Assembly: GCF_014839805.1 (NCBI RefSeq)
Contig: NC_051123.1
Location: 7,732,727 to 7,796,726 of the forward strand
DNA: 64,000 nucleotides
Direction: 5' to 3'
Origin: Manduca sexta
Lineage: Eukaryota > Arthropoda > Insecta > Lepidoptera > Sphingidae
Positions 11,317-24,410 of this stretch are shown in pieces (position 1 is the first letter of the stretch; each line of letters starts with the position of its first letter). The notes under the pieces are model-generated. The model did no database searches, was not told where the DNA came from, and worked only from the letters and a program-made list of their open reading frames with translations. The translations under genes and the position numbers were made by a program.

Positions 11317-14300
11317 ATGTCGGACACCAGTGATCTTGACCGTCAAATCGAGCAGCTTAAAAGATGTGAGATTATTATGGAAGCCGAGGTTAAGGCGTTA
11401 TGTGCAAAGGCCCGCGAAATCCTTGTGGAAGAGAGCAACGTGCAAAGAGTAGACTCTCCGGTTACTGTAAGTGTTCCATAATAATTATAAATAAAATATT
11501 GTGTAAAATATTTTCCCAAAACGCATATTCGGTGACTTAATCTCTAACTTGCGAAATTGATATGGTCTTAGTTATGCAAAGTTGTATGTTAAATCAACTA
11601 ACAACTTGTGTAAACAATAGTTTTAATACAAACAATATAATTATTTATAAGAACCTCGCAGTTTTTTTTTCATATTGAATTTATAAACCTTCCACATGAA
11701 GGAAATTGTTGAAGTGTTTTTGTTATAATGTTTATATTTAAACATGATATGGTGTTTCTCTTATTATCATAGACAGTTAATAGTCTTTAAGGAAAATTAC
11801 TGTTTCATGAAATAATCATAAATATTATGAAATCATTTTCATTTCTCGTTTCTATGTTGCCAATATCAATATGCTTTACATTCCTTTGCACTGAATTATC
11901 AATACAAACTCTATGATTGGCAGTAAATGTTGTAAAATTAACATAAAGATTTGTCATACACTTGTAAATATTTAATTTCTTATAATTTTAGGTATGTGGT
12001 GACATACACGGGCAATTTTATGACCTCAAGGAGTTGTTCAAAGTGGGTGGCGACGTTCCAGAGACCAATTATTTGTTTATGGGTGACTTTGTGGACAGAG
12101 GATTCTATTCAGTTGAAACTTTCTTATTGCTTCTAGCTTTAAAAGTAAGTTTATAAGAGACAAAGATTTTTTATATTTTAAGCAAAAAAAAAACATATAT
12201 TTTTGTATTTTATCAAGAATATTATAATATTATGTATGTTGACCTTATTATTCTTCAATTTATATCTATGACAATCAATTTTAGCACAACGGTGTTTTAC
12301 TCAGAGTAAAATAATTTTATTTATTTTATCTATTACTTTGAAAGTAAATTATTCTCTATTGTCTTAACAACAAAATACAAATCATTTTGATGAATAGAAA
12401 TATTTAGAGATGTATATGTAGCATGTTACCTTCTTTTTAGATGTAATAATGCATTCAAAGGATCTCTGTTGCTTAAACCAAGAATGGGATGGAATTAATA
12501 GTAATCCTATTTTAGGTACGCTACCCAGACAGAATAACACTAATAAGAGGTAACCATGAATCAAGACAGATCACACAAGTGTATGGCTTCTATGATGAAT
12601 GCCTTAGAAAATACGGCTCCATCACAGTCTGGAGGTAAGTGTATACTTATTGAACTGATTTTTAGATAATATGATGTAAAGCAGAGGTTGTTGAAGTATT
12701 TTATGCCCCACCACCCTGAACACACCCTCACAAATGCCCAAGGCCTCCCTACTCTTCAATGTGAGGAAAAGGAAGCCAGAGACAACACCAAGTATTCTTA
12801 TATTATGAAGTTGGGTCTGTTATTTGTCCCATCTCCATGGCTTTACTTCTCTAACCAATGATTGTGAAATTATGCAAATTTAGAGTGTCAAGGGTACGGA
12901 AGGATGTATGGTTTTCATTTATCCATAAAAATACTGTTTCTGAGGATTAGAAATTAATTTATATATTGTTGTCACACTTCACTAGGAGGACGCCCCTCGC
13001 CCCTTTTTCAAAAGCAATCTATAGAGTCTATGATATCTAATAATAATAGCTGGCAAACAACTTGAGTACACTACCACATGGTGTAATTTTTTTTGTATAT
13101 ATAAATGTCTGTGGGCTACACTAACTCAAAGAAAAATCCTCTACCATGCTATAATGAGCTCAAGTTGTTTGCCAGCTTACCACTAGTTGCTCATTCCAAC
13201 CTCATACTTAATTTTCTATATGCCCTTTAACAACTTTGGCATCTAGATATATTAACTACGGCAATAGGCACTAATCCTATTCACTATTGTATCACATTAC
13301 AAATATAAGTTTAATAAAATCATGAGCTGCTTGTTGCATCTAATTTTGTTGTTGTAAATTCAATATATTAAGTTTAGTATATCTTTACAGTTAACTAAAA
13401 AAGTAGTTAATAAAATTCAAAATTCAAGTCGCATTAGACTTTGAAGTTCTAAATGTGTTCAGATACTTTTAAGGGTCAATTTTTATAAAGTTGTCTGTGA
13501 ATTTGTCAACTCTGATCGAAACTACTACATTGTATAACCCCAAGGGCTAATGAGATACATAATGTCATAACAATTGCAAAACCCATCAACAAAGCCTGAA
13601 ATCTTTATATCTAGATTGTCCAAACCCTTGACCACATACTGGTATAAAATTATGCTTTAATAGGAATAAGCTTAAAATCATTCGCCATTGAATGTCCCTG
13701 TTTGCCAAATTTGAGTTGTGGTTTCTCTTGCCATCTTTAAACTAATCGAACATCTTATTTCACAAATTATAGAGACTGGTAATGAAAGACAATTTCCTTA
13801 ACAAGACTAATAATTTCTTTCACACATGCTCAGGTATTGCACAGAAATATTTGATTACCTATCACTGTCTGCAATCATCGATGGTCGAATATTCTGCGTA
13901 CACGGTGGGCTGAGCCCCTCCATACAGACTCTGGATCAGATCCGCACCATCGACCGCAAGCAGGAGGTGCCGCATGATGGGCCCATGTGTGATCTGCTGT
14001 GGAGTGACCCTGAAGGTTTGTGTTGTCAGCTAGTTGTTACTAAATAGTGTTTGCTATATGTTCATGTAATTATTTTTGCAGTTTATGAAGACGTATATTA
14101 CATAGCCTATAGCCTTCCTCGACAAATGGGCTATCCAACACTAAAAGAATTTTTCAATTCAAACTCTTCAGCTTTATATGATTTTAAATACTTACACGGA
14201 CTGAAGTGAGATTTGTTACTAATTAGTTTAAAAAGAGATAAAATATACAATAATCTTAAAATGCGTATAATTCAAAACTTAGAGATTAATAAACAAATTA

Positions 14301-14962
14301 TGATGAGTTTAAATCTTATGAAAACCTGGTACCTGACTCATGTGGTCAATGACCTGTATGATTATTCTACTAGTAATGAATGTACTATATGTAGACACAC
14401 AAGGCTGGGGCGTGTCGCCGCGCGGCGCGGGCTACCTGTTCGGCTCTGACGTGGTGGCGCAGTTCAACGTGTCCAACGACATCGACATGATCTGCCGCGC
14501 GCACCAGCTCGTCATGGAGGGCTACAAGTGGCACTTCAATGAAACTGTGCTCACTGTGTGGTCTGCCCCTAATTACTGTTACAGGTTAGCTATTTGTACA
14601 TATTGATTTGAACTAGTATAAACTGTAAAGCCATATTGTGACTGATTTTACTTAGTAATTTGCTTATGCAAATGGACTGACTATATAGCTCTTTACCAAT
14701 GCACCAGGAAACTGATATAAAATGGTTACAGTCTATATGTTTTTTTTTTTGTAACACCAATAAATTATTATATTACTTTCCTATATTAGTTCTTTTTCTA
14801 GATAGTAAACTATTTTACTTTTTGTGCAACAGATGTGGCAATGTAGCAGCAATATTAGAGTTAAATGAGAATCTGCAGCGCGAGTTCACAATATTCGAAG
14901 CTGCACCGCAAGAGTCCAGAGGTGTGCCCTCTAAGAAACCTCAAGCGGACTACTTCTTATAA
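11317..14962 (+). CDS. Pp4-19C: Protein phosphatase 4 catalytic subunit
   Basis: Ser/Thr phosphatase of the PP2A-like group. With regulatory subunits it acts in DNA-damage recovery, centrosome maturation and signalling in nucleus and cytoplasm. Six exons join in frame: 11317-11466, 11992-12144, 12516-12634, 13834-14015, 14395-14584, 14833-14962. They give 307 residues, exactly the length of the family. The metal-binding motifs are present: GDIHG (53-57), GDFVDRG (81-87) and RGNHE. The C-terminus DYFL ends in the Leu that is carboxymethylated in PP4 and PP2A. The start [15 protein letters not shown] is typical of PP4 and separates it from PP2A and PP6. There is no frameshift. It is head to head with Flo2 and converges on SIRT4. 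The symbol is the Drosophila name; the vertebrate name is PPP4C. Confidence 0.97.
13047..13179. mobile_element. Small inverted-repeat element (MITE)
   Basis: The left end 13047-13066 reads 'agctggcaaacaacttgag' after a T, and the right end near 13159-13178 is its reverse complement with one change. The element is about 133 bp and sits in PP4 intron 3. A related head ('gaaaaaacttgagcacgcta') occurs at about 30745. No coding capacity; superfamily unknown. Confidence 0.6.
14085..14210 (+). repeat. Fragment of the CAAA-tailed interspersed repeat
   Basis: The text 'atagcctatagccttcctcg', 'gggctatccaacac', 'aagaatttttc' and 'aactcttcagctttatat' matches the 3' part of the repeat copies at 21228-21760 and 26590-27092. 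It lies in PP4 intron 4. Confidence 0.6.
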
Positions 14963-16846
14963 TGTTCCATACAATAGACAATTGACATGAACCAACGACG
15001 CGTCTAGTATTACGGATTTTTAATTAGTAGTGACAAAATATTTCAATGTGGAAATAATTTTATTGTGATTTTAAGACTGGTAAGTGTAGCGAGTTGATTG
15101 TGTTTTATTTTAAGATCAAAATATGTTTTGGTTACCAGGCCTTCATTCATATTACTATTACTTATTTATACTTGAGACCATATCTTGTATTAGTGAGCTG
15201 ATTATGCCTACTTTAAAAGACTTCTATACCATCTTCGTGAAAGCTGACTAAGCCCCTTCATTCAACCCCAAGTAATATGAATGAAGGTATCTGGATACCC
15301 ATTTAGCATTGTGTTCGCCGAAAAATTTTAGAACGAAAATTGACTATTCTACGCGCGATTAGATTTTCGGCGTAAAAACGGCTATATAATAAAACATAAA
15401 CAATAGTAAAATCAGATTTAGTACAAACTAATTTCCGTTCTAAATAGATTTCAACCTTGATTTAGTGAACTGTTATAGTAAACTTTAGGCATTTTGTAAT
15501 TAAAGTATTCACTCTTCCATATTACACTAGATAACTTTAGAATAAGAATGTACCACTGTTATGATGAAGACAAATTCAATTACATTCAGTGGTGTAATGA
15601 ATGTTTTGATTGGTAGGGTTGTCAAATATGTGATGAACAATAGGGATAAGGTTAATGTTGTATAAAAAACAGACGTGGGCATGGTACGTACCAGTTACTA
15701 TTATATTATGAGGATATAAATAATTCTATAAATGGTATATGAACCTCTGTTAACTTTATAAAGGACTGCTGCTATAAACTGTTGACTAATATAAAACATT
15801 TGATACAAAATCATGACACCAAAATAAAAATTATTTATGACTGCTCATATTAGTATGTTTCATAGTTTAGCTAGTTATTATATAAATATTTTTCAGACAC
15901 TTAAAAACAATCACAATGTACTTATTTGTTTGTACTAATTCTTCCAGTAACATTGTTAAAGACTAATACATATTTATCATATTGACTTACATGCAGACTG
16001 ACTAAATAGCAATATAATTGACTTGCGTCTGTTTTTATGTATTCTAAATAAAATATAAAGAACCAGAGCCCATGCAAAATTGTCACTCAAACACTGCCGT
16101 ATCTTATATAACTCTTAAGGTTAATAGTAAATATTTATTATGTAATCATTAATGTGTGTTACGGTTAAGACGAGTTTGAGTATGGCCGCGGCCACGATAC
16201 GTCATCGCTTTGTTCTGCCTATTAATGTGTAGGGGGCACACGAGACTCGAATAGGTAGGTAGAACTATTAGGTATAAATGTTCATTACATTAGCACCGCA
16301 GGTCGGGCCGTGCGCCGTATGTTTTCAGCCTTATACTTAAGCCAATGCACAACTGTTTAAAATAAATCACATACCTAAGAATAGTAATCATTAATTGCAG
16401 TGTTGAACTGCATTAGTAATTGAAATTATTTTCTTATAATATTGAGATAGGTCACTAGGTGTCGTGTAAAAATGTGCATTTTCCAAATAGAGTTGACTAG
16501 TAAAATTGTGACATGATCTCATTTGTTACACAGGTGTTATAGCCCATGTTCTAAATCTGATTAGTATTCCCTGGCGGGGAGAACTCGGCTAGTATAGTCA
16601 ATTAGGACGTACCATGTGTAATCAATAAGCCTGTTATTTATTTACCTCATACTGTATTCATATTTCAGAAAACCTACATGAATTATGATTTTCCGTTCTT
16701 TGTTAGACAACACTTTTGTATCTTCACTTCTTTATTTTACAATAATTAAAATGAAATACCATTGCTTCATGTTTATTTATTAAAATAAAACTTCTAAACT
16801 TAACAAAGAGGTAGCATTTTTCCTTAGACTAGCAATTTTATTTAAA
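14963..16846. other. Convergent intergenic region: 3' ends of PP4 and SIRT4
   Basis: No exon was seen. The left part is PP4 3' untranslated sequence, with an AATAAA-like signal near 16045. On the minus strand AATAAA-type signals near 16780 suit SIRT4. A separated perfect 17-bp inverted repeat lies at 15140-15156 and 15271-15287. Confidence 0.5.
15140..15287. repeat. Spaced 17-bp inverted repeat in the PP4 3' region
   Basis: CCTTCATTCATATTACT at 15140-15156 is exactly repeated in reverse complement at 15271-15287, so RNA from here could pair over about 114 bases. It may be a small mobile-element relic or a transcript structure; nothing else supports a function. Confidence 0.6.
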
Positions 16847-18644
16847 TTACACTTTTATTGCAGTACACAATTCAGGTAATATGTCACCACATTTTGTTGA
16901 CACTTTGATGTGGGCTATGTCATCTGCTCTTGTTGGCCCAATATTTAAAATAGCTATTTCCTTATTCTCTTCTCTAGCTTGCAGAATTATTCTATAACTT
17001 GAATATACAGTGAGACTTGATCCTAATACAAAGACAGCATCGCTATCACTCACTTTACTTCTTACTAGTTCTACTCGTTGCTTTGGCACATTATCACCAA
17101 AAAATATAATGTCCGGTTTTAAAGGACCTTCACACTTGGGACAAAGTGGCACTCTGAAATTGTCTACTTGTTCCTGCAATTAAAACAATTGATAATTATT
17201 GTTATGTCACAGTCATAACCACATATATTTAAAGTCACACTTCAGTATTACACTTTTAAATAAATCATTTCAAATGAGATCTGTGAAAATTTAAAGTAAG
17301 TATATTGTGTAAATACTTTTGTTGATAAACAACTTTAATATAATAAATAATTCCTAAAAAACTTTTTAAATCACCTTAGAAAGATCAACATCCCCATCAG
17401 GTCGAATCATAGTAAAGTTACTCTGAATACTTGGATTGTTCTTCAATATCTTATCTTGTAACTCATGTCTGTCTATTTCATATGGACAATTTAAACATTT
17501 TACAATATAACCAGTTCCGTGTAGCTCTATGACATTCTCAGATCCAGCCTTGTGATGTAGTCTGTCAACATTTTGAGTCACTATGGATGTTACTTTGCCA
17601 ATCTGAAAATATTTTGCCATTTCAAATAATTACATAAATGTAAAAAACAATTTAGGTATAATCACAATTTTATACAAAGATATATTTTGTTCACAGCCTT
17701 GCCTGCAGGAAAGTATTTCCAGTATAAGACACCCACCATATATTTTTCCACAATAAAAAAAGCCTTTGTCCTTCCCAGGGTCTTGTATTATCTCCATACC
17801 AAAATTTCATCAAATCTGTTTAGTACATTTCAAGTTTATCACATTCAGAGAGATGTAGGAGTGGGGACTGTCTTATATTATGTATAAATAGTGATAAAAA
17901 TAAATATTAAAGAATATCTATAGTCACTAAATTTATAGAATTGTTAAAAGCGTGGAGGTTTATACTAGTACAAGACAAAATATTTGTATTGATACATATA
18001 CCTTTTCTAACTCCCTGATAGCTAAATGTGTATCATTAGGTTGAACGCTGCTGAATCTTGGCCAACCAACAAAGTTTCGCGCCCAATACCGCTGTCTCAC
18101 TTTAGGATATTTAACAAATTCTTGATACTGGATGGGTTTGTGGTTACTCCGAGCATAGAGACCAACCTCCTCTGATCTATAGTCAGGTATTCCTAGATTG
18201 AAATTAAAATTCAACTTACAACATTGACATTTCAGGACACAGAGACATGGAATGAATGAAACTTAAGGGCTATAAGAATCACGCTCTACATATTTTTGTA
18301 TAAAATGAACATTTTTTTAAAGTTTCGAATGATTTCCACCTAAATTTCCTCTCTTTAACGCTATTATCTTTGGCTCTACTCACTCCCAACAGCTGTTGAT
18401 AGGAATGTTTATATTTTATTCCTACCGATATTATGTATAAACTATAACCGATTATTAGACAGAACGTCTTACCCGATTCTGTAGAAATACCAGCCCCCGT
18501 TAAAATAAGTATTTTGTCGTGTTTAACCAAGAAACTTCTGAGTATCTCGATATCTTTGTGATCTGGAGGTTTATGTTTGGGCACATACACAATGTATCGG
18601 TTATTAAAAACTTTTATATTAGTAGGCAGAATACGACGAAACAT
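16847..18644 (-). CDS. Sirt4: SIRT4-type mitochondrial sirtuin
   Basis: NAD-dependent protein acyl-modifying enzyme of the class II sirtuins, known in mitochondria as an ADP-ribosyltransferase, lipoamidase and deacylase acting on metabolic enzymes. Four exons on the minus strand join in frame: 18644-18473, 18192-18002, 17602-17375, 17173-16847. They give 305 residues, normal for SIRT4. Motifs: NAD loop [10 protein letters not shown] (49-58), GIPDYRS (58-64), TQNVDRLH (130-137), catalytic His149 in ELHGT, and zinc ligands C157/C160 and C208/C211 (the CPKC of exon 4). The N-terminus [13 protein letters not shown] is basic and hydrophobic, as in a mitochondrial targeting peptide. It is intact, with no frameshift. 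It converges on PP4 and is head to head with ELP5. Confidence 0.94.
17690..17900 (+). repeat. Interspersed repeat fragment in SIRT4 intron 2
   Basis: The text 'cttcccagggtcttgtatta' and 'tctccataccaaaatttcat' matches the middle of the repeat at 21228-21760 ('cttcccagggtctc', 'tctccataccaaatttcat'). The copy is diverged; boundaries approximate. Confidence 0.5.
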
Positions 18645-19682
18645 TTTTAAATAATTATATAATTATGGATAAACATAAAATATGAGATACATTATGATTT
18701 GTGATAGGTACATATGAATTGTTGACAATTATTGAATTTGACAATGACTATACTGTTGACAGTTGACACTGAATAGTGATAACGAGTGATGAATACATAT
18801 TACATACTCTGTCTACGGATGAGTCATGATGAATAGGGGACCGGCCTATGCTTGATTTTGTACATTATTCTATATGTAATGGTTAATAATACGAAAAAGA
18901 AGCACTCCTGCGAAAACTGCATAACAATTGGTTAAAAAATGAGCGAGTAATTCATATTTAAAATATTGTAACGTGCAGAAGTGGGCGCGACGTGGGGATA
19001 TCGCTTCATCTCTTTTTTCGCACGCGTCGTAATTCCCTATGACGTCACATGTGGATATTTCGTCTCTTTTTTGATTCTTGTTAATTACCCCTTCCACCGA
19101 AATTCAAAGACTTATAACTTGTTGATTTTTTACCGGATTTTAATAATTCCTTCGGTGTTATAATTTATATTATGTAAATATTTGATAATAGTAAAGAACA
19201 AAAATGAGTCCGGTACCCTATTGTGTGTTGACTTGGCAGCATGGTATCTCATCTAAACCAGTCCCTGTGGAACTTCAAGAGGAAAGCGAATTAAAAAATG
19301 TATAATATACATATATACTACTTAATATATATTGTCTTTTGATTTTGATTATTTTATACATAGCTTCTGACTTTGAAATAATGAAAAAATGGTCCTATTG
19401 TAACAAGAAACAGTAGAATACACTGCATGGTTGAGAACCATTGCTTGTCCTTACAAAAAGAATAAAATCAAACAATAAATTTCCTATGTCAGATTTGTCA
19501 ACAGTCAAATGTCAAGTTCTAGTTTATTTTTGTCTCTGAGTCAAGTTTTTAGGTTAGGTATTGCTGCTAATCACCTCTGACATTAACAAAAACAATTATA
19601 AAAGTAAAGTAATATTGAATATACTTATATATATTCCTAGGATAGATTGTAATTTTATAATTTTAATTCTTAGAATTCTGAA
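18645..19682. other. Head-to-head gap between SIRT4 and ELP5, with a repeat
   Basis: Holds the upstream regions of both genes. The middle (about 18950-19170) reads like a dispersed lepidopteran repeat, with 'atgacgtcacatgtgg' (containing a TGACGTCA palindrome) and 'ccaccgaaattcaaagac'. No exon was seen. Confidence 0.45.
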
Positions 19683-20415
19683 ATGACGCTGTTCAAGTTG
19701 CGATCGGCACCGTTTGTACTCATCGAAGATGATATTAACAAAAATACAGTGCCTTTAATTTTAGAACTTGTACAAAATACGAGCGGCGTAATTAATTTGT
19801 TTGCATATGAACAACCGATTACGGCATGGAGAAATGTTTTCAATCCGTCCGAACTAAATTGTTATAAGGAGTTTAATCCGGAAATGTTTTCAAAGTACAC
19901 ACATTCCAAATGCACAGTGATAATAGACTCTATAAACCAAATGTCTCTATGTTTGGGTTGGAACGAGTGCTTAAAAAGCTTAAAGAGGTTGCAAGACAAT
20001 AAAGATGTGGAGAAGTTAATAGTAATTCTACACAAAGATTGTTTATCTCATGCATCTAAACTACGTTTTCAACTAAACCATATAGCGAAGGCTATAGTTT
20101 CGTACGACGATAAAATTGCGCACAAAGTTTGGGTACAAATTAAAAAGAACAGTAAAATTATAAGAACTGAAGAATTGTTATCTTATGACAGTATTAATAA
20201 GGTATTAAAGTCTCATCCAGTAATCAAAGAAGAAAGGAAAGAAGCTGAACCAGAGAAGCCATCTCCAGGAACACTTTCAACATTCAAAATAGAAGTGGAA
20301 CAGACTGAAAAGCTACAAAAGTACAACCTGAAGCTTCCGTATATGAGTAAGATTAATGAAGGAGAGAGCAAAGTGTTCTCACGAGCCTGACCCCGATGAT
20401 GACCTAGATATATGA
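19683..20415 (+). CDS. Elp5: Elongator complex protein 5, frameshifted at the C-terminus
   Basis: Subunit of the Elp4/5/6 part of Elongator, which modifies wobble uridines in tRNA in the cytoplasm. It is a single exon. The open frame from 19683 gives 235 residues and stops at 20388-20390. The N-terminal half fits the RecA-like fold of the family (FVLIEDDINKNTVPLILELV). The tail has the family pattern STFKIEV...LKLPY. Immediately after it, the +1 frame reads HEPDPDDDLDI and stops at 20413-20415; this acidic ending is the usual ELP5 terminus. One extra base within 20379-20382 explains the switch. The likely true protein is about 243 residues. A sequencing or assembly indel is more likely than a truncation. 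The identification rests on these patterns, not on a search. Confidence 0.8.
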
Positions 20416-20814
20416 CCTGATATTGTACAGTTGTCCTGAGTCTTTTTAGCTGGCCTCAAGTTAGTTACCATTGTCAAGTGAAGTGAAGGTTTAATGTTAA
20501 TTCTACACCTGCTGTGATGCTTTTCAGGATGCAACAAATGCAAATCTTCCACAGACTAACCTCTTATCGGCTATACAGATTAACAATAGCTGTACATTTG
20601 TTAATATATAAATATAACATGTTATATCATAAATACATATTACTATATTTAAATTTAAATGTTTTCATTGTATATTTCAAACACTTTGTTCTTGTAGCTT
20701 CACCAATTTCAGTAATTTCCAAAATAAATAAGAGACTGGGAAATAAAACATAATGTTGATCTAGTTCTTAAAAACTAAACACATTTATTAGTACTGCCAC
20801 ATTGTACATAATAT

Positions 20815-22092
20815 ACTAGCTTTAGCTCTTGGCTTTGCTCGCGAGATAGAGTTTTTGAGTTTCGTGTTCAGATAGGTAGACAGATGTGGCGAGGGATTTT
20901 ATTTTATAAGTAGCTTTTGTCTGCGCATCCGTTTTTCCGAGATCAAGTTTTCCGATATAGAATTCATACTATATATTTTCCCTGTATAAAAACTTTAACC
21001 GTTTACTGAGTGCACGCAACGGAAGCTCTCAAGAGCAATAAATTTCCCCCATTGTAGCAAATTTTTTTATTGATGCTCCGCACCTATTGGTAATAGCGTG
21101 ATATAGCCTACAACCTTCCCTGATAAATGAGCTTTCCAATAATTAAATATTTTTTCAATACGAACCTATAATTCCTGAGATTAGCGCGTTCAAACATACA
21201 AATAAACTCTTTAGCTTTATATAATAACTAGCTTTTGCCCGCGGCTCCGCCCGCGTTATAAAGTTTTCAGGCTAAAGTTTTCCGTCATAAAAGTAGTAAG
21301 TAGTTTCCCGGGAGCCTATGTTCTTCCCAGGGTCTCAAACTGTCTCCATACCAAATTTCATCTTAATACGTTGGGTAGTTTTTGAGTTTAACACGTTCAG
21401 ACATACAGATGCAGCGGGGGACTTTGTTTTATAATATATTTTTTAGAACTTTTAAAGTGGAACAATCCCTTCATACATAATTGTTGCATAACTTTAACCG
21501 TTTACGCAGCGCAGGCAACGGAAGCTCTCAAAACTTATAATTTTCCCCGTTTTTGCAACATGTTTCATTACTGCTCCGCTGCTATTGGTCATAGCGTGAT
21601 GATATATAGGCTATAGCACTCCAGGAACAAAGGGCTATCCAACGCATAAAGAATTTTTCGGTTTGGACCGGTAGTTCCTGAGATTAGCGCGTTCAAACAA
21701 ACAAACAACCAAACAAACAAACAAACTCTTCAGCTTTATATAATAGTATAGATATAGATATATTTTAAGAACTTTTTAAGAGGGTGAATTCCCTCATACA
21801 CATTTTTGCGTACCTTTAATAGTTCACGGAGCGCACACAACGCAAATTCAAAAGGAATATATTTTCTCCGTTGTAGCACAATTCTTCATAACTGCTCCGC
21901 TCCACTCCTATTGGTCATTGTGTGATACAATATAGCCTTTCTCGATAAATGGGCTATACAACACTATAATATTTTTTTCAAATCAAACCAGTAGTTCCGG
22001 ATATTAGCGTATTTTCAACTATTCAGCTGAAAACACGCTAATATCTTAAAATATCTCTAGCTATTCAACTTTATAAAATAGTTTAGATTTAT
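20815..22092 (+). repeat. Cluster of related CAAA-tailed interspersed repeats
   Basis: At least three related units lie in a row: about 20815-21227, 21228-21765 and 21766-22092. The most complete opens 'gcccgcggctccgcccgcg', has 'aaatttcatcttaatacg' and 'cgtttacgcagcgca', and ends with (CAAA)n and 'cagctttatataatagtata'. A near-identical copy is at 26590-27092. The ends look like those of RTE-type LINEs or SINEs that use their machinery; this classification is inferred. Confidence 0.6.
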
Positions 22093-22534
22093 AAGGCAAG
22101 TGCTAAGTAATACCTTGCTGTCTCTTCAAACAAAACTTTAATTTAAGAAATATTTGTAAATGTTTGCAAGGTATTCTCGCCTAAAATTAAGTAACTAATG
22201 TCTATCTGCATTACTATGCAGCTAGTAGTAGCTTACGAGTAGAATCGGCACTTATTATTCCAAGTCTTCTAGAGGTGGTATGTATAGTATAAAAAACAGG
22301 ATGCTGAAAGTCTTTATCACAGATGAGGCTTTCAGGTTGGTGGTAACGGGACTAGAAGAAATGTGGATGTAATGCCGAACCTCACCTAAATCTGCTCAGT
22401 AATTATTCAACCGTGAAACCTTAATAAACACACTTTCCCATTTATAATAGTAAAAATGTATGTATGTAGTATGACTTACGAGTATTGTATGATATACACA
22501 CAATAGGCATATCTATACTTATAATAAATCTGTA

Positions 22535-23322
22535 GAGAGGTCAATTCTGTACATGAAATATATTTCCAAAATAATTGTCAGGGGGTGATTAGGGATCGAT
22601 ACTGATGCCAAAAATGCAATTAGTAAAATTTTTGTCTGTCTGTATAACCGTTATAGAAACAAAAACTACTCGACGGATTTTAACGAAACTTGGTACAATT
22701 ATTTGTCATACTCCTGTGCTGGTTATAGTATACTTTTCATCACGCTACAATTAATAGGAGCAGAGCAGTGAAGGGAAATGTTGGGAAAACGGGAGAAGTT
22801 ACTCCATTTTTAAGCTTCCGTCGCGTGTGCAACCTTAATGGTTAAAGCTACACAGAAATCATGTATGACGGAAATGTTCTCCTTAAAATTATGTAAACAA
22901 TATCCCACGACAGCATATGTCTATCTTTTATGGTTGACTCACAATAACACGTGTAACTCCCGATAGCTTAGCAGTTCGAAGCTTTCTCATTATATTTGTC
23001 TACTCTTACGTTTATTACACTCTCAGTCATCCCTAATTAAAAAGTTAACATTATTAAATATTCCATAAAAAGAATCATAGAAATCGGTATAGAAACACCA
23101 AAGTTATACATGAAATACGCTAATAATAAGCCATCACGCGTGAATACTGAATCATGCTTCCTTCGATTTCACCAGGATCGCATCATCAGACCCTGACCGG
23201 ACAATCGGACCACCTGCATACCACCATACATTAAAAAAACATCCCGACAAATTGAGCACCTCCTCCATTTTGAAGTCCGAAATCCACGCGGGCGAAGCTG
23301 CGGGCGGAAGCTAGTTTAAAAT
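22535..23322 (-). repeat. Reverse-oriented copy of the same repeat family, composite
   Basis: The right end 'cacgcgggcgaagctgcggg' followed by 'cggaagctag' is the reverse complement of the usual head of these repeats. About 22730-22830 holds the reverse complement of the 'ctgctccgctcctattggtc' block. The middle part is not clearly related and may be a second element. Left border uncertain. Confidence 0.45.
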
Positions 23323-24410
23323 AAATTAGTGGAATACACTAGAAAATAATTGATTCCCAAGTAGACAAATTAAGTTTGAGAACCAGAAAGGAATAAAATT
23401 TAAAGTAGGAACCTTGGTGTAATATTGTTATTATTCTTTTTATCAATAAACCATGGAGAAAATTAAAAATTAAGGTGTTTAACTTCATGCAAAATCATCG
23501 TTAGAATAGAATTATTGAATAATTAAATAAACTAGATAAATTAGCTAATAATAAAGTAAGTAAGCTTGTCTGCATTCTATGTTCCAATTTCATTGTTTCA
23601 AGCACAAAAAATTTAATACATGGAAAGGTAGCTAGGGTAAACTTGGTTTTAGATAAACCCTCGGTTACAAAGAATTCACTTTTTATTTGTTTTTCTATGT
23701 TCTGTTACAATTTTGCGATTTTTTTTTTATTTATTTGCCACGTTACTTGTGACATTACACAATATCTAACAAAGTAGAAATCCAAGTATGTGGAAGTTAA
23801 TTTATTAATGACACCGTAATTACATAACCTTTATAATCAACTCTTAAATTATGTTCATAATAACTCGTTCAGTGATTAATTTTCAAGACCTAATAAACTA
23901 AACAATCAATAAATGATAAACAAATACAACAGAAAATCGGTTATGAGGCGTGACGCCACATAATACAGTAAAATTAAAATAATTAGTTTACAAGATACAT
24001 AAATAAGGAACCAAAAACATCTTTACGCGTTTAATGTCGTAAATGAATTAATATTATGCAAGCCGATATCGTACGTACACACAGGCCCAAACTTTGAAAT
24101 TGACGAAACAAACACTAGCAATTTAATACTCCAATAAAACAAGCGACGCGCTGACTTCCCGCTCGAAAACGAGCGGCGAGCAGCGACGAAACAACTATAA
24201 GCTCATAGATACACGTAATAAAGCTAACAAAATACATGTTAAAAATGATTTACAACCTCATAACCTAACAAAATCCTTCGTATTCATATACAATTTCAGA
24301 ATGCACTTGGAAAAATCGGAGCACACAATGCGGGATCGGGACGATACATATACACACAGAACCGGGAAAGAAGAGTAAGTGTACGGGTGTGAGTGTAGCG
24401 GATGCGGCTC
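23323..24410. other. 3' flank of eIF4H, no gene seen
   Basis: AT-rich, becoming GC-richer toward 24120-24410. Probably the 3' untranslated region of eIF4H (minus strand) and spacer. No repeat family was recognised. Confidence 0.45.
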
